Of a stretch of 64,000 nucleotides of DNA, positions 48,401 to 59,852 are shown piece by piece. The position numbers and the translations under genes are program-made. The notes under the pieces were generated by a model that was given only the letters and a program-made list of their open reading frames with translations, had not been told where the DNA came from and searched no databases. Source of the DNA: Tieghemostelium lacteum (taxonomy: Eukaryota; Evosea; Eumycetozoa; Dictyosteliales; Raperosteliaceae). The stretch covers positions 434,001 through 498,000 of the forward strand of contig LODT01000051.1 of NCBI GenBank assembly GCA_001606155.1, in the 5' to 3' direction. Position 1 is the first letter of the stretch, and each line of letters starts with the position of its first letter.

Positions 48401-51107
48401 AAGAGTATAATACCCTTTCCATTTTCAATGAGTACAAACTCCTTGCAGATATTCTTGGAAGTCGATGACAATCTCATCAACAAACGAATACAATTCCATT
48501 GAGTCTTGAGATGATCTTTAATTTTATCTTCACTGGAATTTGAATTCTCTGCTTTTACTATATCCTCAGTATCATTGACATAGTTGTGGTAAGGTACCTT
48601 GGACAATGGACTTAAAAGTCCACCAGTACTAGGTGTAGTGGTACTAGCAGAAGTAGATGTAACTGTAGTGGACTTTGGTTGTGGTGTAGAAAGTATCTCA
48701 ACAATCATATTCAAACCACCAACTTCAAATATACTCTGGCACACCTTTTCAGATTTATTGGCTAGATTGGAGAGTATACCCAATGGAAGTGATGGTGGAC
48801 GTGATTTATCACAAAGTATCATAATAACCTGTTCAGTGATACCACATTGAATTAGAAGTTCACGACACTGGTCATTGGATGCAATACCTTCAATAATCTT
48901 GAGACAGTTTAGTTCTGATTTGGTATTCTGTATACCTGCGACCAATGCCTTTACAATCTCTTCATTAGTCAATGACTTTATAAATGAAGCTAGAGTTCCA
49001 TAAGTTCCAGCTAAATTTGCAAGTACTTGAACTGCTGATTGATAATCTGCAATATTAGCACTAGGTGTAAATTTGATCAATAGATTATGAACTATTCCAG
49101 TCTCAATAAATGTATTTACATATTTAGCACCCATATTAGTGCTCATTTGCAACAATAGTTTCAACATGATTTCATTAGTCTTTTTATCCAAATCTTTAAT
49201 CAACATTTCACCTAAAAATATGAATCCACCTGCAGAATACATCTTATCAGTTGTTTGATTTTCAACTATATAATTGTTTAGAGTATAAAATAAATGTTAA
49301 TATTAATCATTGATTATAATGATGAATTTGGTTTTTGATTTTTACCATTTTGGGAATAGTTGTTGAGAATTTTCAAAACTTTGTAGATGACTTTGGAGTG
49401 GGTGGATAAGAGTAATGGGGAGATTGTACTGATGACACCTTGGGTTAAGAGATCAGATTTCATTTGTTCATCTTCCATAAGTTTAGAGACGATACCTAGT
49501 AGATGGACTTGAAGATCGTCTTTATTCTTTTGAGTTGCAGCTCCATAGGATCCACCAGAAGCAGATTCAATCAAACTTAGTAACTGTACAATAGTGGTCT
49601 TTGGTAGAATCTCAATGGTAGTGGTAATGGTAGGAGCACCAGTTGTTGTAGCGGTGTTGGCATCTGGTTTAGCACCAGAAAGTAGAGAAAGTGTAGATGT
49701 TACACCTGTTCCATTTGCACCTGTAGCTGGTTTAGTATTCTTGAGTTTAACTAACATTGCCAATAAATTTTTAATTATATTAGCACAATCAATCTGAATT
49801 AGTGGTGACTGACTTGAATATGCAAGGATATCAATGAGTACTTGAACCTGATCACGAGGTTCAGTGAGTGTCTTGAGAAGCTTTTCATTGCCAATGGCTA
49901 TATCCATGATTTGGAAACACAATGCAACAGCCTCAGTCTGATACGATTCCTTATAGATTCTCTGTACAAATTCAAGGAAAGGTTTCAAACCACCTACTAA
50001 AGCCCTTTCAATAGACTGTTGATCGTAGGATATCATGTAATCGTAGATCTCAAGCAATGCTTGATATTGTTGATTTGGATCACGGTAGTTGTCAAAAAGG
50101 TATGGAATGAGTCTACTTATACATGTCTTTTCATTCTGACTCTGATGGCTGAAACAGTATTCACAGACTCTTACCGGATCGTTATGGTTAAACTGTGGTA
50201 TTTTGATCCTCTTTAATGTGCAAGGGTCACATAACTCTCTTTGACAACATCTACAATGATGTCTTCTCTTGATTACTGTGAAAGGTGTATAGCAATTAGA
50301 GCAACTAGGTACAATTTTCTCAATGTCCCATAATGGAGAGGACTGAGAAAGCAGTGTAGTACTTCCATTAGCACTAAAAGGCTTTTTATTAGTTGAAGGT
50401 GTTGTATTAACCGGTGTAACAACCTTTGGAATTGGTTTAACAACCTGTGTTGGTAATGATGAATTTCTAGGTCTTTGATAGCCACTATTTGCACTATTAC
50501 TAGTACTTGTTGTAGTTGTAGATGGACTTACAACTGGGTTTTTAGGCAGTGAATTAGAATACCCAAATTCACTCATATTTGGATAAAATGAGTCATTTTG
50601 ACTACTACTAGCACTACTATTGGTACTGTTATTATTTGACAAGTTATTATATGAAATCTTTATAGGTGTGCTAGAGGTGTTATTACTATTACTATTGTTA
50701 CTACTGTTATTATTAGCTGCTGTCGAAGTAGACGATGTGGTATTGGTCATATTGGTTATATTAAAACTAGGATGAATCCAAGAAGTCTTTTTATTGAGAT
50801 GATCTATATAGTATGTTCTACCCTGTCCATCTGTTGACTCCTCCCAACCTTCAGGTAATGATGACTTGGTTGTAGATTGATTCATGTTGATATTAATAGG
50901 GAGATTATTAGTACTTCCAGCAAGACTGTTACTAGGTGATGGTGTAGTACTTGGAACCTGTGGTTGTTGTTGTATATTTGAGAATGATGATCCTGCTGGT
51001 GGTGTCCATGACTGCTGTTGTGTTATTGGATTGAAATAATAGTATCTACCCATATTATCAACGGCAATCTGCCAACCTGGTGGTAAATTTGGGAAACTTG
51101 GTTGCAT
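45457..51107 (-). CDS. WW-WW-FYVE-armadillo repeat protein
   Basis: Exons are 51107-49346 and 49265-45457 (intron 49266-49345, 80 nt, phase 1). The join gives SQNV|ENQTTDKMYSAGG without a stop and totals 1,856 residues. WW domain 1 spans about 8-37 (W12 and W34) and WW domain 2 about 84-113 (W88 and W110). The FYVE finger (260-322) has the basic RRHHCR (281-286) and RVC (313-315) signatures that bind PI3P. The remaining ~1,500 residues are armadillo repeats (many LLS..IIK..L patterns). It likely sits on early endosomes or phagosomes through FYVE and binds proline-rich partners through WW. Ser/Asn-rich linkers separate the domains. I do not know a named homolog. Confidence 0.9.
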
Positions 51108-51868
51108 CCTCTATAAAGAAAATTATATAGTTTATTCTATTTATAAAGAAATTTAAAAATTATTATAATTAAAAAAAGGTTATTGTAATCTGTAAAGAGT
51201 AATAAAATAAAAAAATAAATTAAATAAATTAAATAAAAAAAAAAAAAAAAAAAAATTTAGAAAGTTTTTGTGGTAATCTGAGAAATTTGAGACTATCTCA
51301 TTTTTATGAAAACGATATGATCACAAAAATAAATTTTTAAATGTAAACCTCCTTAAACTTAAGTAATAACTAGAACTATAAATTTAGTTTATTAAATATT
51401 AAATTTAATTCTTGAAACATCAATCTCTCAATTAAATGAACTATGTTTTTTTTTGAAATTAAATAAGTTTTTAGTGTGTGTTTTCCTCATCTTTTTTATT
51501 GAATTTTTCAAAAAGTGGGTTGAATATGTTTTTTTAATGTTGTGTTCACAATGTTTAACATTGAAAATTTTACAACTTGGATTCTCATTTTAATAAATTT
51601 TCTTTGTAAATTGTAACAATAATGTTAAGAATGCGTCACAAACACACCCATTCTTCAAGCACACCACCATGTCTAATTCACACAATTAGAATGTTATATT
51701 TATTTTGAGTAATAATCCTTTCATTCCATTTTTATTTCTACACACTTTCATAGTCAGGGAACTAAATTATTTAAACTATATAGTTGTTATATTAGTAGTA
51801 GGAAAATAAAATATTTAAAAATATATATAAAGTACTTTTAGATTAGAAGTAAAGTGTTATTTTATAGA
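51108..51868. other. Divergent intergenic region with a less AT-rich structured island
   Basis: 761 bp between two divergent start codons. It is mostly AT-rich, with a long A run near 51236-51256. A short region at 51627-51690 is richer in C and holds two perfect stem-loops. No open frame was supported. Confidence 0.55.
51627..51690. repeat. Two consecutive small hairpins
   Basis: Stem 1: AAGAATG (51627-51633) with CATTCTT (51649-51655). Stem 2: TCTAATT (51672-51678) with AATTAGA (51684-51690). Both are perfect 7-bp pairs. Together with the C-rich loops they stand out from the AT-rich flanks. This could be a regulatory element or a small RNA; neither is shown. Confidence 0.35.
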
Positions 51869-54800
51869 ATGAAGTCAATAGTATTATTATTATTGATAGT
51901 ATTGATTGTATTTGTTGGTTCAAGTTTTCAAGTTAATACTTTAGGACAACACCAACAATCTCATCAATTATACACTGATAGAAATGAATTGGATATTAAT
52001 ACACTCAAACAAGAATATGAAAATGTTATAAAGTAAGTTACTTCTTCATATCTATCTATTTCCTTCTCTCTACTCTATCAGTTATTAATTCATCTTTATA
52101 TTCAAATAAACAAAAATTTATTTTTTATTAACTAATTAGGGAATTTTATAATAAAAATAATTTAAAAGAATTTAATAATATTTTATCAGAAACTTTAGAC
52201 AGATTAAAATCAATCCAAGTTTCAAAGAATTCAAGTTCAACTTCCAACCCAAGCTTTAGTGATTTGGATTGGTTTTTAGATTTCAAACAAACTGCTAACA
52301 TTAGTAATAGTGTGTTGAATGTCGATACTCATCAAAACACTAGAAAATCCATAGCCATTGTTGTATCAAGTTATCAGGGACTCTATTCAACATCTGGTAT
52401 TGGTACTGTGTATTCCATTCTCTCTGATTTTCTTGTAAAGAAAGGATACAAAGTAACTGTTATATACACTAGAGATGAGGCACCTGAGAAACTCTCATTT
52501 GCACAATGGAGGACTTTACTAGCTGGAAAGCATATTCAATTAGTATCACTACCACCAAGCTCTGTTCGTACTGAGAACCCTCTATTTCAGAGAAAATCCT
52601 ATCAGGTCTATCAGTACCTGAAACAGCACCAAAACGATTTTGATATTGTACATTTCCCAGATTTCGAGGCACTGGGTTACTACAGTATTCTCTCCAAGAA
52701 TGACGGTCTTCATTTTGATAAGACTCTCTTGATAGTAGGTCTACATGGTCCATCTCAATGGGTACACGAGTCAAATCAACTGTTGTCTACTTCCACTTCA
52801 AATTACTCGACTTCAACAAGTGTTACTGATAAATTGAATATTGATCAATTGGAATTGAATTATATGGAAATGAAGCAAGTCGAACTAGCTGATCTCGTAT
52901 GGACACCAAGTAACTATATAGTAAACTGGTTAGTTGCAAAAGGATGGAAAATTGATAGTTCTAAGTTATATCTCTTGCCATTCCTTGCACAGGAGTTTAC
53001 TGATGATACAACCCAATCCACAAATATTCAAAAGTCACTTGAAGAACAACCAGTATCTCAAGTCAGAGAATTTGTATTCTTTGGTAGATTAGAGAAAAGA
53101 AAGGGTTTAGATTTATTCTGTGATGGGTTGGATCTGTTATCAAAGACAAGTGGTTTGACTAGTTTTGAATTATCATTGATTAAAGTCACCTTTTTAGGTA
53201 GATCTGTTGGTAACTATCACGGAAATCCAATTGGAAAGAGTGAGATGTCTTCCATTGAATATTTACGAAAAAGATCGATAGAATGGCCATTCCAAATCCA
53301 GTTTCTAACTGACAAAAGTACTACAGAGTCTATGGCATATCTAACTGAATCCGGTAAAGATAGACTAGCAGTCATTCCATCTTTAGAAGATAATGCACCA
53401 TATACACTCTATGAATGTCTCTATTCTCAAATTCCTTTTATTGCCAGTGGACAACAATCAATGAAACCTCTAATTCAACCCCAGTATCATGAATTAGTAT
53501 TATTTACACCAAAGGCTCATCATCTATCTAGAAAACTAACTCAAGCTCTTAAAAAGGGTGTAATTGTATCCGAACCTACTCACTCTAAAGAACAAGCACA
53601 AGAGTCATGGACTAAATTCTATGATTTAATCTATAATAGTGTATTACCATCTATAACCTCTTCTAAAAAGTCAAATATAATAGGACAAGATGATATCATT
53701 GTATCTGTATGTATTACACATTTCAATAGACCAGATCTACTGAACCAGGTATTGGAATCAATTCAAAAACAGACTTATCAAAAACTACAAGTTATTCTGG
53801 TAGATGATGGTAGTAATGATACCAAGGCTTTAGAGTATCTAGATGAACTTTCAAAAGGCTTGTTTAGTCAACATCCAACATGGAAGATTATTAAAACATC
53901 CAATAGATATCTGGGAGCTGCAAGAAATACAGCTGCTAAAGAGGCAATTGGTAAATACTTGTATTTTATTGATGATGATAACTATGCCTATTCACAAGCT
54001 GTAGAGACTTATTTGAAAGTTGCTGAATACACCAAGAGTGATGTAGTAACATCACCTCACTCCATTGTAAAGACATTGAAAGTTCCAACATCTTTGGATG
54101 TAGAAAGACAATGGGTACCACTAGGTGATTCACTCCAAGTTGGTTTGTTTAAGAACTGTTTTGGTGATGCAAATTTCTTTATTCTGAAAAGTACATTTGA
54201 GTCTATAGGAGGATTTACAGAAGAGTATGGTGTAGGTCTTGAAGATCATGAAATCTTAGCAAATCTAGTTCTATCTGGATACAAACTTACTGTTAGTACA
54301 GATCCTCTATTGTATTACCGTATGCATGACCCAGTTAACCAAATGGTTTACAAAACTGACCAGAAATCCAATCAAATGCGTTATATAAGACCATTCTCAA
54401 AAGCATTAAAGAGCCATAAACCAATATTGACTGTTTTGGCAAGTCAAACCTTTTCTTCAAAGGCATTGTTGGCATCTAATTTGACCGTTACATCTGTTCA
54501 ACCAAATTCAGGTCCAACAGCAGGTCAAAATAGAGTAACTATTAGAGGTACTGGTTTCTTTGTTGGTATTACAGAAGTTAAGTTTGGGTCAACTCAAGTT
54601 CCAACTAGAAATGTTCATGTTATTGATGATGAACGTATTGAAGTTAAGGTACCAAAAGTTTCTCAACCAGGTTCAGTTGATGTCAAGGTAACTGCACTAG
54701 AAGGGGGTTCAGCAACTCTTAATGATGGTTATGTCTTCCTTTCAAGTCTTCGTGTTGAGAAATGTCTTATGGCAAATGATGAAGGATCTATAGTCTGTCA

Positions 54801-57800
54801 ATTAGACTCCAAAGCCAATACCAATAGATTTGATTGTTCGTTGATATTCTCATCTGCAACTCTTGAGACTTTGGGATCTGGTGCACAGTGTAGATACACT
54901 GATCCTATGACTTTGGAAATTGAATTTGGATCAGATCCATCTATTCAACCTAATCAACAATTGGAGTTTGTAGAAGGTGGTATAGTCTCTCAAGATGGGA
55001 AACAACAAAATGAAAGACAATTAGTAACTGTTCAACCACCACTCTTAACACCTCCATTGGCTTCTATTAAAGGTCCAAAATCTATTGGATCTTGTGAAGA
55101 TAATTTAGTACTTGATGGTTCACAGTCTTCAGGTGGACAGGGTAAACCATTGAAATTCCATTGGGCACTTGAAACATCACCAAGTCAAAACAAAGATCAA
55201 ATTGAAAATCTAATGAATACCAAAGCTGATAAAGTTACCATTCCAAATAATCTATTAATAGCAGGTGAGCAATATGAATTCTCTTTGAATGTCTCTAATT
55301 GGTTAGGTACTTCTGATAAAACAACATTTTCAATAACCAAATCTGATAAATCAGTATTGACTGTAACTATTAAAGGTGCAAGTCGTGTCATTTTGAATCC
55401 AGATGAAAATCATCTCTTTGAAGGTACTGCAGTACTTCCAGAATGTGCCAACAAAGAAAAGGATGGTGCCAGTCAGTTCAATTATAAATGGAGTATAACT
55501 CCAGAACCTGAAGGCTACATCTCCAATACCACCCAAAACCATCAGAAATGGATTCTATCTGCTCCAAAATTGATTTCTGGTAAAAACTATAAAGTCAGAT
55601 TAACTGTAACTCTTGGTAATATTAAAGGATATGATGAAGTAGATGTTAAAGTTAAACCCAAACCACCAGTAGTCAAGATTGAAGGTACTGATAAAAAGTA
55701 TTCCACCACTAGTAAAATTAAATTAAGTGCAATAATTCAAGAACCAAAGACAATTGAAAATGCAGATAAACTAAGTTATATATTTAAATGGCATTGTTCA
55801 CTGTCTGGAAACAAAGGTGATTGTCCTATTGGTTCACTTCCAGATGATCAGTCTATTGAAATTCAAGCTTCTGAATTGGGTGTTGGTAAATATCTGTTTG
55901 CTGTTGAAGTCACTCCTTCAGATGACGCTGATCGTGTTGGTACTGGTAGTGGTCCACTTGAAATCACTGATAAATCATTCATTGAAGTATCTATAAAGAA
56001 ACTAACACCACCAATCAACCCAGAACTCAAAATTAAATTGGAAACTGTTGTAAAGAATCTTAAGGAATCTTATAAATTCAAATGGGCTTTAGATGAAGGT
56101 CAATTAGCCGCTTCATCATTCAAAGATGCTATATCAACATCTGATACATCAAAGAACTTAGTATTGAATCAACATGCTTTAGACTATGATACACTATATA
56201 CATTCTCAGTAACTATAACTGACAGTGCCTCAGATATTACAGGTAGAGCTGTAATTACATTCAAGACTGAAGGACGTCCTTACGGAGGAAGCATTGAATG
56301 TGACCAAAGTGGTGGGGTAATGGACAAATTCTCTATTAATCTAGGTGATGGTTGGGATTCACCTAACTCCACTGGTGTACAATATTACTCATTTAAATAC
56401 CTAGGGGAAAATGGACTACAAATTCCACTTAGTGAGAAATCTACTGATAAACAAGTCTCAACCATGTTACCACCTGGTAAGAACAAAGTAATTGGTTATG
56501 TATGTTCTTCAAAAGACGGTGCATGCACTAAAGCAGAATGCACAATCAATGTAAAATTCCCCAAATTTGAAGATGCTGATGAAATTATAAAATATATAAC
56601 TCGTATGATTCAAGATCCTAATGTATCGATATATGATCTTGCCAATTGTCTAAAGATTGCAAACTCCTTGTTAGCAGCTAAAGGAAAGAAAATGACAAAT
56701 GCAGAAGTTGCTGAAAAAGTAACTGCTATACAATCCACATCAGTTGATATAGCACAGGTTCGTTTGGGTAAAGCAGACTCTGCAGAATCTCTATCAGCTC
56801 TTATTGATATTCTGGGAAGTGCTACTGAATCACATTCTATTCTGACACCAGGTCACCTATCCAAGACTGCAAAAGTCATGCAAAGTCTAGTACCAAAACT
56901 TAAATCATACAACTCATTGATTAAAGATGATTTTACCAACTCATTAACTGTTCTATCCAATATTGATGACCAAATGTTCAGACAATTGTACAAGAATGAG
57001 TCTTCTGAACCTGAAATTAAACAGAAATTCACTGCAACTCTAACTAGTCTAGACGAGATTTCACATGAATTGGCTAATGGTATGCTCACTCACTTGAGTA
57101 ATGGTGAAAAGATGCAGGTTATCACTCAAAAGGGTGTTACAATTGCAACTTTGAAACATGATCCTAGAACCATGGATGCTGGTGATATTAGTATTCATGC
57201 ACAGGAATCTGATGAGTTGTCATTTAACATTCCCAAAGGAATTTTGACTAAACACTTGTCCAATTTACATTTAGATTCTGAGGTCTCTTTGAAAATGATC
57301 AAACTACCAAATAATATAAGATACTTTAGTAACAAGACTAGATTTGTCGATGAATTTGGTACATTTTCTTTGGATGTTATGAATGGAGATAAGCAACTTG
57401 ATATCTCTGGTCTTGCAAACAAGATTGAGATTCAAATGGAGAGTAAAGGTGTAAAGACAAAGGATTTAAAATGTATGTGGTATAATGAAAAAGAAGATAA
57501 ATTCTCAGATTCTGGTTGTGAAACTGTTACCAAAGGTGATAAAGTTACTTGTAAATGTGATCATTTGACTCAATTTGGTATCTTACATTTGTTGGGTGGC
57601 AATGCAAGTAAAGGTGCTAGTGTATTAACAATAGTCTTATCATGTGTTGGTGCAGTTGTTGGTGCTGGTTTATTAGTTGGTATGTTTGTAGTTGTAAAGA
57701 AACGTCGTGCAGCTGCCAGAAAGAATGGTAAAGATAAACCTGTTAAAGATTCCAAGAAAGATAAGAGAACTAAAGAACAGAAGAAAGAAGATAAAGATGG

Positions 57801-58362
57801 TAAAAAACAAAAGAAAACCAAAAAGAAAGCAGTTGATGAAAATGGTGAAGGTTCCTCATCGGATAAAGCAATGGAGATTCCAGAAGGTAAACAAGCAGCT
57901 AAAAAGAAGAGTTCAACTCAAGAAGATGGTGAATTTGGTGATGAAAACTCATTTGAATACATTTTAGATGAATTTAATGAAATTTTCCAAAATACTAAAA
58001 AGAAGATACAATCAGATGCCATCAGCAGAAGAAACTCACCAATATCACCAGTTTCAGTTACTGGAAGTAGTATCAGCTCTAATCAATCATCACCAGTATC
58101 AGCAGTTATACCTACTGATACTCCAAAATCTGATCAACCTGTTGTTGCTGAGGATGATAAACCATCATCACCAATTGTATATGGTCAATCTCATGACACT
58201 GCTGCAAGAGTCATTCAAAACTGTTGGAAGAATTACAAAGCACTCAAAGAAGCCAAAAAAGAAGCTGAAGTTGAAGAGTTACTTGATAACATTGGTGAGT
58301 TGCTTTCTGATGATGAAATTGATCCATTTGCAATTGAACAAAATCAATTTGAAGATAATTAA
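51869..58362 (+). CDS. Type I membrane protein: two glycosyltransferase domains, TIG, REJ/PKD-like region, GPS site, IQ motif
   Basis: Exons are 51869-52032 and 52140-58362 (intron of 107 nt, phase 2), giving 2,128 residues. The signal peptide is at 1-20. A GT-B (GT4-like) domain spans about 120-500, with GIG at 141-143, FGRLEKRKG, and an acidic EX7E-like segment around 471-480. A GT-A (GT2-like) domain spans about 572-790, with VDDGSND, GAARNTA, a DDD triplet at 666-668 and a GLEDHE motif. An IPT/TIG domain lies at ~837-924. REJ/PKD-like repeats lie at ~1028-1531. The GPS motif (~1830-1874) has paired Cys and the predicted HLT cleavage site at 1863-1865. A membrane span lies at ~1882-1905, followed by a Lys-rich cytoplasmic tail and an IQ motif (2076-2090, calmodulin-type). 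Both catalytic modules would be lumenal or extracellular. Confidence 0.9.
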
Positions 58363-58466
58363 TAAAATAAACATTTTTTCAAAAGATAATCAAATATTTA
58401 TTAAAATAATTTATTTATTTAGTTTTAATATTTTTGTAATTATTATTTTTTTTAATTTTTGGCAAA

Positions 58467-59814
58467 ATGCAAACTTCACCAGCACCTCATATACAACAGT
58501 CACAACAACCACATCAAAATCCACAGCATCAACAGCAACATCCACCACAACAGCAACATCAACAACAACAGCAACAACAGCAGCAACAACAACCACAACC
58601 ATTATTTACATATACATTACCATCATCACAACAAAAGCAATTGTTAGAATACTATGATGATGTACTTAAACAGATTGGATATATAAGAGCTAGTGTTAGT
58701 GATTTCTATAATTCAATAATACAGGATGTCAAACAAAATGTAAATTCAAGTACACTAAAAGTGAATAAAGAGGAGATGTTACAGAATCTAAAGAATGCAA
58801 AAGATCAAATGATGTTGGCTGTAGATAGAGCAGATCAATTGTCAAAGAAAATTAATCCTTATTCCTACCCTATAAACTCATCACATTTTCCAGCCATTGA
58901 ACAAACATGGGCGTATTCAACTGGTATCTATGATCAACAGAACCTCAAACTCCAAAGTCAGTTAATCTTTGAAAATACATGGAGATATGAAACCTCTCAG
59001 AAATCTGAACATATTCTACCGTCATTGGAAAGTAAACTTTTAGCACAGTTTCCTAATCTTTTTAAAGACAATGAAGAGAGTTCACTCTCAAAGAAACGTA
59101 AACAACCTTCAGCTTCTTCACCTTCATTTCAACAACAGCAACAACCACAGAATCTACAAGATTCACCATTTAAACTACCAACAGTACCTCAACCATTAGC
59201 TAGTAATCTAGACCATTTCATGAATCTAGATCGTATCATTCAGTCATGTAGGAATGAAACTGCCTTAGAAATTCAAAAAGTTCAAAAGATTCAAACTAAT
59301 CATTCTCCTAAAGGTCTATTAGTGGAATGTCCGGATGTCTTTAAATGTCTCATTTATTTTGGTATCCCAGAAGACAATAAAAATTGTTTTTCAATTGAGA
59401 GAGTAACTGTATTTGGTTTAAGAGAAAGTGTAAGTACCTCAAATACCCATAAAATCAATCAATATACTAACGAATGAATCAAACCAATCGTAGTTTGACT
59501 CCTTTTTTGTATCATCAAAATATAATATATTTAAAAAGATCTCAGAGAATGCATTTGAAGCTATTAGTTACTTTTCTTCTAATCCTAATGGTGGATCAAT
59601 TCTAAAGAATATGTTAATGTGGTTATGGTCATTCAGAGGTCTATTTTTAGAAGAATGTAAAGGATGTATGAATATACTTCAACTAGATTCCTCATTGTAT
59701 CTCTATTTACCACCATCATTTAGAACCTATGACTCATTTACACCTTATCATCCACAATGTTTTCAAAATTCACTTAATAGTGGTAGTGGTGGTAATACAA
59801 CAATAGATAAATAG
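58467..59814 (+). CDS. med27: Mediator complex subunit Med27
   Basis: Exons are 58467-59429 and 59539-59814 (intron 59430-59538, 109 nt, phase 0), giving 412 residues. The Gln/His/Pro-rich N-terminus (1-46) is low complexity. A helical middle follows. The second exon carries the Med27 C-terminal signature: LMWLWSFRGLFLEECKGC, then YLPPSFRTYDSF, and PYHPQCF, with Cys/His in zinc-ribbon-like spacing. Med27 is in the Mediator tail and links activators to RNA polymerase II in the nucleus. The vertebrate protein is shorter (~311 aa); the excess is the poly-Gln head and a linker. Confidence 0.93.
58546..58598 (+). repeat. CAR microsatellite (poly-Gln) in med27
   Basis: A run of CAA and CAG (with some CAT and CCA) encoding Gln, His and Pro near the Med27 N-terminus. 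Confidence 0.8.
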
Positions 59815-59852
59815 TTCAACACCTTGTAAATGATATGATATTTAAATTTATT

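Noticed and set aside
45457-49242. Separate armadillo-only gene
   Set aside because: The upstream WW/FYVE exon also ends in armadillo repeats, and an 80-nt intron joins the two in phase with no stop.
51854-51868. Non-ATG start for the glycosyltransferase chimera
   Set aside because: The ATG at 51869 begins directly before the signal peptide.
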